A stretch of DNA of 64,000 bases, from positions 1,056,915 through 1,120,914 of the forward strand of contig NW_019091386.1 of NCBI RefSeq assembly GCF_001949145.1, given 5' to 3'. This stretch comes from Acanthaster planci (Eukaryota; Echinodermata; Asteroidea; Valvatida; Acanthasteridae). Shown here piece after piece: positions 58,501-64,000 of the stretch. A program made the position numbers and the translations under genes. Position 1 is the stretch's first letter. Every line of letters begins with the position of its first letter. The notes beneath the pieces were generated by a model. The model saw only the letters and a list, made by a program, of their open reading frames with translations. It had not been told where the DNA came from and ran no database searches.

Positions 58501-60423
58501 TTTTTCAAGTGGGCTTGGGGATCCTACCATTGCCCTGGGAATCCTTTCGATGCGATAGTTGGATTCAGCAGGAAAAACCCCCAATGCTGCTTTTACAAAA
58601 ATTCTATGCTATACTGCTTAGGCCTATATCATGACATGGGATCAGGTCAACTCGGACCCATGCCAACTCCGACCCAGGACCAACTCGGACCCACGCCAAC
58701 TCGGACCCAATACTAACTTGGACCCACTACCATCTTGGACCCACAACCAACTCGGACCCACGCCAACTCGGACCCACCTCGAGTCAACTCGGACCAATGC
58801 CAACTCGGATCCAGGACCAACTTGGACCCACGCCAACTCGGACCCACCTCGAGTCAACTCGGACCCACGGAGTCTTGTGGTTACACTACACCAAATACGC
58901 GCCCGTTGACCCAAATAGCGCTGACTCATGAACCTAGTGAAGAGGTTGGCCTTCATTTTTTTCACTGGAAATTCAAGATAATTTTATTTTTGCTAGAAAT
59001 TCAAGATATGAATGTAGTTGCCCGTCTCTATCCAAAATAGGCCCGCAATGTGGGCCTTTTTGTGAAAGAAATACTCTGAACTGGAAACTATCAATCCCAA
59101 GTTCTGGATTTATATGAATAATTCTATGATCCCTTGTGATTATGGCACGTCTTATTATAAAAAAAAAAAGTGGGATCACAAAATAATACAGCAGACATAC
59201 GACGCTTCAAAACCATCTCCAAGTTTAAGACAATAGGAAATATTCCACATTTTTATTTTAAAATGATTTGATTTGTGTTTTTGGAAATTACCAACCTATT
59301 TACGTTATTTGGACAGATAGTCTAAGCCTGTATGGATGAATTCCTCCATCTGCCTTAATTTTGCCGGTATTTGGGGGGGGGCGGATGGGGCAAGGTGGAG
59401 GTGTAAAACTTGCCAGGCCAAAAAAATTTGAAAAGTGAGGTGGGGGATAACACCATGAGACACTATAAAAGGTCAGAGTTCGTGATATTGATGTATATCT
59501 GCAGTATGTGTTGTACGCATGCAGCATCTCTTATGTACATCAGAAGGCCTATCTGTGGCTTTTTATTGCAACAAAAACTTTGGGGGCTGTTTGGTGAAAG
59601 TTAATTCGATTTCTTATGGTGATGTGGAGAAAGGGCGTCAATGATTTGGTACTGTCAATCACCCTCCAAAAGCTGCTCCCATTGGTTGCCCCAAGCTCCC
59701 ACTCCCCGATCATAGGGTTTCAAGAATGGAAGGTGACAAAATCAGTCTTTGTGGTCAATCACGCTGGTACCTCGGAAGCTAATAACCGATTAAGATTCAA
59801 GACTACAAGCGGCAAATAAGACATCAAAAGAAATGTGCCACATAAAAATACGACGCTCGCCAGTTACTTCTCACTTGTTCCAAGACATCACTAATATCAA
59901 ATCTAGTCCTGTACGGTTTTCAACCACCATGCCTGTTCAAACTCAAAAACTGAGAAATTCTGGGAAGCATTAAGTGTAGAGAGGACGTTACATCTTGGCA
60001 GCATGTAGTGCAAAAGTGTCATTTACCAAATGCTAAAATGTAAAAGTGGACAAATCGAAATTTTCAACAAGTTAATCACGCTCCTGGGGTTGGGTCCGAG
60101 TTGACTCAGGGTGGGTCCGAATTGGTCGTAGGTCCGAGTTAGTATTGGGTCCGAGCTGGTTGTGGGTCCAGGTTAGTATTGGGTCCGAGTTGTNCATGGG
60201 TCCGAGTTGGTTGTGGGTCCGAGTTGGCATGGGTCCGAGTTGGTTTGGGTCCGAGTTGACTCGAAACCCATGAGATTGCACGTTGGGCAGCCACAGGCCC
60301 ACGCACTGAGCAGTAGCTCTAGCGGCACTGCATGCTGAACCCACAGCTGGTTTCATTTCACCCGTTTTACTTACCATTTGCCCTTTTCAGGGCATTTTCC
60401 GGGCGCTGGAAATAAGTAGGCAT
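42271..60423 (-). CDS. EIF3A: Eukaryotic translation initiation factor 3 subunit A
   Basis: Largest eIF3 subunit. It nucleates the PCI/MPN core on the 40S ribosome during translation initiation in the cytosol. Complete from ATG at 60423 to TAA at 42271. Nineteen exons give 4,011 nt, 1336 residues (human about 1382); a twentieth is a duplicate copy. Exons: 60375-60423, 57457-57647, 56854-56990, 56194-56357, 55657-55715, 55073-55213, 54373-54581, 53552-53723, 52647-52844, 52086-52202 (duplicate 51026-51142), 50500-50688, 50014-50151, 49168-49377, 48458-48676, 47374-47496, 46864-47017, 44697-44784, 43767-43985, 42271-43504. All phases agree. Order of parts: N-terminal helical repeats, PCI domain (about 315-500), long charged coiled coil (about 540-900), RDDRG-repeat tail, and the conserved C-terminus [12 protein letters not shown]. 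The donor of the 50500 exon could instead be at 50503. Head to head with DENND10. Confidence 0.97.
43767..44784 (-). CDS. EIF3A: EIF3A exons 17-18
   Basis: Exon 17 (44697-44784) encodes [20 protein letters not shown]. Exon 18 (43767-43985) starts [18 protein letters not shown] and then turns Pro/Arg-rich ([17 protein letters not shown]), ending in a [14 protein letters not shown] tract. This is the passage from coiled coil to the disordered C-terminal tail. Phases are 1/2 and 2/2, consistent with both neighbours. Confidence 0.92.
44470..44690. repeat. Minisatellite with TGTCCTCAGAGGCA units
   Basis: Imperfect tandem units of about 40 bp (GTCCTCAGAGG…TTGAATCAAGA…TCCCC), roughly five copies, ending within about 10 bp of EIF3A exon 17 on its donor side. 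Confidence 0.7.
45285..45708. mobile_element. Large hairpin element beside assembly gap
   Basis: The two halves are reverse complements over most of their length. Matching pairs include ATGCCCAAAACAGTGGTATAC against GTATACCAGGGTTTGGGGCAT, CAGCAGCAGGTCTTTTGTT against AACAAAAGACCAGGCTGCTG, and GTCTTTTGTTAC against GTAACAAAAGAC. The gap starts 7 bp after the right end. Non-autonomous and non-coding. Confidence 0.85.
45715..45952. other. Assembly gap (238 Ns)
   Basis: Run of N between the hairpin element and unique sequence. Both flanks are intronic for EIF3A, so no exon appears to be lost. Confidence 1.
46292..46735. mobile_element. Old palindromic element
   Basis: The left half (TCTGCGCATATCTGCATCG…AACCGAGGCTCTCTGTGTTGAACTTCA) pairs with the reverse complement of the right half (TCTGCGCACTTCC…AAACGAGGCTGTATGTGTCAGCTTCA). 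Identity is moderate, so this is a decayed inverted-repeat element. Edges are approximate. Confidence 0.55.
46864..50688 (-). CDS. EIF3A: EIF3A exons 11-16, end of PCI and charged coiled coil
   Basis: Six exons, about residues 480-823. Exon 11 (50500-50688) starts [14 protein letters not shown] and has [15 protein letters not shown]. Exon 12 has [23 protein letters not shown], exon 13 the [16 protein letters not shown] stretch, exon 14 [19 protein letters not shown] and [14 protein letters not shown], exon 15 [16 protein letters not shown], exon 16 [20 protein letters not shown]. In other animals this spectrin-like helix binds eIF3b, eIF3i and eIF3g. Residue content is dominated by E, K, R and Q. 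Confidence 0.95.
47497..48457. other. EIF3A intron 14, mostly minisatellite
   Basis: The first 430 bp show nothing recognisable; the rest is the GTACTTGAC minisatellite that runs up to the splice donor of the exon at 48458. Confidence 0.75.
47930..48455. repeat. Minisatellite with AAGTACTTGACTACAACACT units
   Basis: About 15 imperfect units of roughly 30-38 bp. It is the reverse complement of the unit at 7845-8165 in CFAP58. The array touches the donor of EIF3A exon 14. Confidence 0.8.
49858..49972 (-). mobile_element. tRNA-derived SINE
   Basis: Minus-strand B box GGGGTTCGAATCCCA is preceded by an A-box-like GGCTTGGTGGCACTCTCC at tRNA-like spacing. There is no acceptor-stem pairing, so it is not a tRNA gene. 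Lies just beyond the donor of EIF3A exon 12. Confidence 0.6.
50906..51444. repeat. Segmental direct repeat, copy 1
   Basis: Matches 51966-52504 at a constant offset of 1,060 bp with about four substitutions and no indels over 539 bp. Contains the duplicate EIF3A exon and its flanking intron sequence. Confidence 0.95.
51026..51142 (-). CDS. EIF3A: Duplicate copy of EIF3A exon 10
   Basis: Encodes the same 39 residues as 52086-52202, with identical acceptor and donor sequences and one silent change. Because it is 117 nt and phase 0-0, including both would keep frame but repeat a PCI helix pair, which no eIF3a I know has. Possible readings: false duplication from two haplotypes, a recent real duplication, or alternative exons. 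The N at 51447, just past the repeat edge, favours an assembly cause. Confidence 0.7.
51669..51950. mobile_element. Possible piggyBac-like MITE between the duplicated segments
   Basis: Starts TTAACCCTAACC and ends GGATTAGGGCTAA, resembling the termini of the 55252-55563 element. Internally CCAGCTGAGTTCAACAAGAT and its near reverse complement (about 51836-51860 and 51912-51936) form an inverted pair. The interior does not obviously match the other copies, so this is tentative. Confidence 0.35.
51966..52504. repeat. Segmental direct repeat, copy 2
   Basis: Second copy of the 539-bp segment. The repeats are separated by about 520 bp, part of which (51669-51950) looks like a decayed TTAACCCTAACC-ended MITE. 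Confidence 0.95.
52086..52202 (-). CDS. EIF3A: EIF3A exon 10, upstream copy of a duplicated exon
   Basis: 117 nt, phase 0-0, encoding [19 protein letters not shown] onward to SRNGAVQ within the PCI domain (about residues 441-479). It sits in the second of two 539-bp direct repeats (51966-52504). The downstream copy at 51026-51142 differs by one synonymous Ala codon. Either exon, but normally only one, is needed for a standard eIF3a. Confidence 0.93.
52647..52844 (-). CDS. EIF3A: EIF3A exon 9 (PCI domain)
   Basis: 66 residues, phase 0 at both ends: [20 protein letters not shown] through NTIMRLLKQ. It joins directly to [13 protein letters not shown] in the next exon, exactly as in other eIF3a proteins. 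The adjoining intron sequence at about 52505-52610 is a short degenerate tandem repeat. Confidence 0.95.
53552..60423 (-). CDS. EIF3A: EIF3A exons 1-8, N-terminal helical region
   Basis: Encodes about residues 1-374. Exon 1 (60375-60423) starts [16 protein letters not shown] in a good context (A at -3). Exon 2 carries the near-invariant [14 protein letters not shown] and YQYKNICQQ. Exon 3 has [10 protein letters not shown] and ends in the [12 protein letters not shown] acidic stretch, exon 4 [17 protein letters not shown] and [12 protein letters not shown], exon 5 EFRKLCDN, exon 6 THLDTRL-type sequence with ELWQ, and exon 7 [16 protein letters not shown] and [11 protein letters not shown]. 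Exon 8 (53552-53723) opens the PCI part with [14 protein letters not shown]. Codon-by-codon similarity to animal eIF3a is continuous. Confidence 0.96.
54298..54360. repeat. Short inverted repeat around CGGCTACGGCT
   Basis: GCGGCTACGGCTCCTAGC and AAGCCGTAGCCAATT pair imperfectly around a short loop. The GGCTACGGCT core also occurs in family B repeats (35285, 63743). It abuts the donor of EIF3A exon 7. Confidence 0.4.
55252..55563 (+). mobile_element. piggyBac-like MITE, intact ends
   Basis: TTAA-CCCTAACC at the left and GGTTAGGG-TTAA at the right fit a TTAA target duplication plus CCC…GGG inverted ends, as in piggyBac elements. The 312-bp body matches 9734-10053 in the same orientation. No transposase. 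Lies in EIF3A intron 5. Confidence 0.75.
55905..56060 (+). mobile_element. tRNA-derived SINE
   Basis: A-box TGGCCTAGTGGGTGAGG, a weakened B-box region, then GTGTCCTTAGGCAAGCCACTTTACC and a CACATATGTATGGGT tail. Same family as 29595-29705, opposite strand. Confidence 0.65.
57943..58390. mobile_element. Foldback-like element, locus 2
   Basis: The left arm has about six tandem units (GACAACTCGGACCATT, GACAACTTGACCATT types) at 57943-58056. The right arm has the reverse complement CGTCGAGTTGTCCGTTG at 58373-58389. The interior contains CAGCCACCCCATC direct repeats. Confidence 0.55.
58636..60262. mobile_element. Foldback-like element, locus 3
   Basis: The left arm (58648-58868) has about 13 tandem 15-18-bp units of the form CCAACTCGGACCCA. 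The right arm (60088-60260) has about 10 units in reverse complement (TGGGTCCGAGTTGG). Outer edges also match as inverted repeats (CATGGG…GTCAACTCGGA). The 1.2-kb interior has no transposase. Tandemly repeated inverted arms are the hallmark of foldback elements; family membership is inference. Confidence 0.75.
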
Positions 60424-60765
60424 TGTTGCTTTTCAATCTGGCAAAATCTGCAGTGCAAAGCTCCGAATGAATTCAGCAATTATTGAGGGTTTTTTATCAT
60501 TGTCTGTGGGGAGTCATCCCACAAAGTTTGCCAATATGGCGCGACAAATTTCGCATGTGGGAAATGTGACGTCATATTTTCAGTCATTTAAATTTAATTT
60601 CTCAGTTTTTGATAAACCTACTAATGTCTAAGATTTTGTATTCATGTATTGACACTCATAAAGCTAAGAATATCTGTGTTGTACAAAGACTTAGATGTTA
60701 GCGATTCGAATTTTTTATAAGTTATGATTAGTTTTGTACAATGAACGAGACTAAAAGAAATCAAG
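60424..60765. promoter_or_regulatory. Divergent EIF3A/DENND10 promoter region
   Basis: 342 bp between opposite start codons, free of repeats and open frames. It contains a perfect CRE palindrome TGACGTCA (60567-60574), a YY1-like CAATATGGCGCG (60532-60543) and no TATA box near either start. The spacing implies a shared bidirectional promoter. Confidence 0.65.
60567..60574. promoter_or_regulatory. CRE palindrome (CREB/ATF site)
   Basis: Exact TGACGTCA, midway between EIF3A and DENND10. This 8-mer is uncommon by chance in a 342-bp interval. Confidence 0.55.
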
Positions 60766-60774
60766 ATGGCGGCG
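60763..60774 (+). promoter_or_regulatory. TISU translation-initiator element at DENND10 start
   Basis: CAAGATGGCGGC fits the TISU consensus (S-A-A-S-ATGGCGGC) at every position and includes the start codon. TISU works with very short 5' leaders and is also a YY1 site. An out-of-frame ATG at 60741 would be avoided if transcription starts close to 60766. Confidence 0.65.
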
Positions 60775-63544
60775 CTCATAGACTTGTTGGCGGCGGGCTT
60801 GATAGGTTTTAAAAATCAAGTTTTTGTCACATTTGTCAAATTTTTCATTTTTTTCTTTTGCATACATGTATTTTTATCGTGCAGATGTTTCAATAAAACT
60901 GGATTCATATTAATAATCAGCCTAATAGGCCCTACAACTTGCGAATTACAAATGGTAGTCATGCATGGCCATGGCCTGGGCTTCATAAACTTTACTCACT
61001 AGGCCTACGTACGTGGCCCTGTTCTACATGTACATGTTTTAACATGTAGACCCCCCAACACTTACAGTTTAACAGTTTGAAATTATCCAAGGCGCGACGG
61101 GTGTAGTACCGTGTCACCCAGTTATTTAGACAACCGTCATGATGCATTGCATTGCAAGCAAGTCGTAGCATGGCAATGTTAAGATATTAAAAAAGGGGCT
61201 TCTTCCATGGATGTTCCCTATGTCGTCTGGTCATGTCTGGTCATTGACAATAGAATACGGACCATTGTGACCATGACACATGTTGAAAGTTTATTATTAA
61301 TGAGTTAGAGAGGACATGAAGGAGCTTGACCAAATTATTTTTGTCACATTATTATTGTCTGTTGTTACAACAATACAAGGTGATTTATCAATGAAAAATT
61401 TGTAATGTGATCATAGAGAAGGATGTCAACTCTGACGTCTTGTGGGTGTGGTCGTATCCAGTGGTTACGGCCAAACAGCGAGAGCTTATCCAGAGGAAAG
61501 GATGTCTAAGCCCCAGTAACAACACCGTGGTGTCCTATGTGTACGGACAACATCGGCGGCAGTGGTTCTACATACGCACAGAAGAAGTGAACGATGCCCC
61601 AGCCCTTCCTAAGGTACCCAGATTTGTTGCAATTGGCATTTTCCCGCTCTGAAAGTGCAAATCGTCACTGCCAAGTGAGGGCACTTCAGTGCATTACCCA
61701 CTGCACTGTGCCCTCACACTCCTAGTGCATTCTTGTCACCTGAGCACTGTAGTCATTTGTACACATTCAATCGAAAATTAAGTTCGCACACTGCACACAA
61801 TTCACTCAAGACCAGAGGTGGGGGTGTTGACTAATGTAACTGTGCTAAAGCGTGCTCTCACGTGTCCCTCATAACTTTGCTAAAATACAGCATCCACTTT
61901 TCTTACACAGATTGCATTAAAATGTAGTCCCACCACATGTTCGTACTGTAAGCAAGTCTTCCACCAATGTTATTATCAATGGAATCCAGGATGAACATGT
62001 ACTTCAGACTTTCTGTCAGCGCTATTCAGCAGCCTCAAACGGCAACAAATGTAAGAGCTTTAAATGAGATCTTGGGGTTGTCACGTTACGTCCAACTTCT
62101 GCAGGTAAAAAGTTTCTCACTCGTGCTGCTGACGAGGGACTTCAACCCGGAGAAGTACAGCCTGCTAAGCAAGATCCTCTGCCATGCCTACCTGGCGTCA
62201 GGGAACCCCGCCTCCATGCTGGAACACTACCTGTCGGTGGTCACCAAAGGCAGTTGCCGGAGCGAGGACAACGGCATGTTCAAGGTGCAGGACTTCGACA
62301 TGAGGAAGGCCTTTGCGGCAGCCTCAGTGAAAGGTAGTCCGTAAAGCACAGTCATATGTGGGAGAAATTTCCAATGCTCAGTTTTGTCTCTGCCTCAGGC
62401 TTTGAGTATATATACTGCGTACAACCTTTAATGCATGGGAAATTATTCCTGTTGTCTTCAGTTACCATAATCCTGTCCACAATATTTTGGCAGGAAGTCT
62501 AAAAGGGATCACCAAGCTACAGATGTCAAAGTGAGAACCCTGCTCAGAAATCGATCCAATTCTAAGGAAAGAAATGTGATTAAAACTTGGTCAGTTTGCT
62601 TGTTCTTTTTCAATCATACAAGTTGATGCCATTTGTTGGAATAACATGTTGATCTTTATCTTTAGATGTTATAAACATGTTTGGCATGGAGTCCATTCTG
62701 ATCTATACGGCGCTACTGCTGAAGAAGCGCATAGCCGTCTACCACCCCAAGGTCGAAGACCTGTTGCATTTCGTCAGGTAATCTGCTTGTGACTGTCAGG
62801 ACCTCTGCTTTCAAAATAAAATACAGTCAAGATCAGGAGGGCAAATAGACAATTTGATCCTACAGCATTTTTTTACCGCTTGTCCACACAGGGCTTTACC
62901 GTGCCTGGTATGGCACCGGCAGAACTGGTCCCTCCTCTTCCCCTACGTGGATCTGGAGTCAGACGACGAAATCCAGGAACTAAAAGCCACCTCGTCCTAC
63001 GTCGCTGGCTTCACCAACGAGGCCGTCGAGAGCCGGATGGACCTGTTTGATCTCTTTGTCAACATGCCAGCAGCTGAAATCGCCATCGCTCCCAATGCCA
63101 AAGGTGCATCAGTGGTCATACTTGCGTTTAACCCTAGCACTCCGTTTAACCTTTCAAATCCACTAAGGTTTTGAAGGGTTCTGCAAGATTGTAGAATGTT
63201 GGAGTCCCACTGCTGTTACTTTGGAAGAAGAACTTGCCGTTGTTTTCAGCACGGTGGTGGTTGTTTGGGGGTTGGGGGCAAATAAAATTCCTCTCCAGAA
63301 TACTAAAGGGAGCGAGGATCAAAGATGCTGCAGTTGCACTACAAATGTAACATGAAATGAAGATCAAGGGGTGATTCAGTTTTACGCCATTTCACCAAGA
63401 GCTTCCCAAATGAATACACTATTTAAATGGCGTCCTCCATTTTCTGTAGAGCATTTCACCATGGGGAAGCTGCACAAAGACATCGCGCAGGTCATGATCA
63501 GCAGTGCCCAAGACGAAACAGTCAGCAACAAGCAAACCATCGTG
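60766..63544 (+). CDS. DENND10: DENN domain-containing protein 10 (FAM45), 3' end outside window
   Basis: DENN-family protein linked to late endosomes and to the Commander/retriever sorting assembly in human cells; Rab27 exchange activity has been reported. Six exons in the window: 60766-60805, 61417-61613, 62105-62333, 62666-62777, 62892-63103, 63450-63544, giving 295 of about 357 expected residues. Phases agree throughout. Exon 1 (MAALIDLLAAGLI) joins exon 2 to give the family motif GLIEKDVNSDVLWVWSYP. Next come YVYGQHRRQWFYI, RDFNPEKYSLLSKILC, DVINMFGMESILIYTALLLKKRIAVYHP (core DENN), LVWHRQNWSLLFPYV, SSYVAGFTNEAV and EHFTMGKLHKDIAQ. Exon 6 ends at donor GTG|GTGAGT, so the last ~60 residues lie to the right. 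The acceptor of exon 2 has a weak pyrimidine tract. Confidence 0.95.
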
Positions 63545-64000
63545 GTGAGTTTTCCTATCCCTGGAAGGAAACTCTGATCGACTTAGACTGAACCATCGTT
63601 GGCACTCTGTGCAAGACCCTGTCTGTGCATCTGTGCGGCAGCCATAATGGCTTTTCAACAGAATGTGTACAAATTTGCAGCATCACTGTGTGAGATGACT
63701 TCATCCTGCACACATGACGCCATTCCTCTTGTGGACCAAAATCTAGGTCACGTCCACAAGTTATAGCTGGGGCTGAAATTATTACACACATTCCTGGGGT
63801 AGCCACAGCCATTTCCCATAGGTGTGCATGTTACTCCCGAGCCATAGCCAGTTGATTACGTTGACATGGCCTTGCTTTGTGCTGCTTAACATAACTGGTG
63901 GTTGGCATTTTACTAGAGAGTCCATTGTCTTTGGCAGTTGTTCTTAGAGGGTAAACATGGAGCTTTCGAAATTCGTGCCCATGTCTTTGCTGGTTCAGTG
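63545..64000. other. DENND10 intron 6, partial
   Basis: Non-coding up to the right edge. Holds the family B repeat at about 63743-63872. No further DENND10 exon is seen. Confidence 0.7.
63743..63872. repeat. Dispersed repeat, family B copy 2
   Basis: Similar to 35285-35425 in the same orientation: CGTCCACAAGTTATAGCTGG, then GTTACTCCCGAGCCATAGCC and GTTGACATGGC. Ends are partly inverted (TTATAGCTGGGGCTG against CATAGCCAGTTGA). Confidence 0.55.

Larger units (their letters stand above)
57648..60374. other. EIF3A intron 1 (2.7 kb)
   Basis: Separates the 16-codon first exon from exon 2. It holds two foldback-like loci (57943-58390 and 58636-60262). Between their arms there is no recognisable coding sequence. 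Confidence 0.85.

Noticed and set aside
58648-58868. Short regular repeats resembling a CRISPR array
   Set aside because: Units are contiguous 15-18-bp tandem copies without unique spacers, in an animal intron, mirrored by an inverted array 1.2 kb away.
58636-58909. Repeat-encoded protein with NSDP/QLGP units
   Set aside because: The open frame simply reads through the foldback tandem array; no start context, splice sites or conserved protein.

Overview
This is animal nuclear DNA, not a prokaryotic or viral window. Coding sequence is split into short exons with GT-AG introns, and the introns are full of MITEs, SINE- and LINE-like fragments, minisatellites and ACATGTAC-type simple repeats. 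The protein set and repeat style suggest a marine invertebrate deuterostome (echinoderm or amphioxus). That placement is inference. There is one run of Ns (45715-45952) and single Ns at 51447 and 60194.

Four genes are supported by exon-by-exon reading with consistent splice phases. From left to right: CFAP58 on the minus strand (start codon about 37318, exons down to 7028, last exon(s) beyond the left edge); GRPEL1 on the plus strand (37766-40546, complete, 233 aa); EIF3A on the minus strand (60423-42271, complete, about 1336 aa, with one 117-nt PCI exon present twice); DENND10 on the plus strand (60766-63544, continuing beyond the right edge). The layout is two divergent pairs, CFAP58/GRPEL1 (447 bp between start codons) and EIF3A/DENND10 (342 bp). 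GRPEL1 and EIF3A converge between about 40.5 and 42.3 kb.

The products act in different places: a coiled-coil ciliary/flagellar protein (CFAP58), a mitochondrial Hsp70 nucleotide exchange factor (GRPEL1), the scaffold subunit of translation initiation factor eIF3 (EIF3A) and an endosomal DENN-domain protein (DENND10). They are physical neighbours, not a pathway. EIF3A and DENND10 are also adjacent in human, so that pair looks like old linkage.

Non-coding DNA holds a degenerate LINE reverse transcriptase (12.36-13.87 kb) inside a 19.6-kb CFAP58 intron, several inverted-repeat elements (a hAT-type MITE with an 8-bp target duplication, a piggyBac-like MITE family, large hairpins), three foldback-like loci whose arms are arrays of an ACTCGGACC-type unit, and minisatellites beside exons. 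I found no unknown multi-gene system. The most useful leads are the near-identical tandem duplication carrying an EIF3A exon, the perfect TISU start element of DENND10, and the foldback repeat family.
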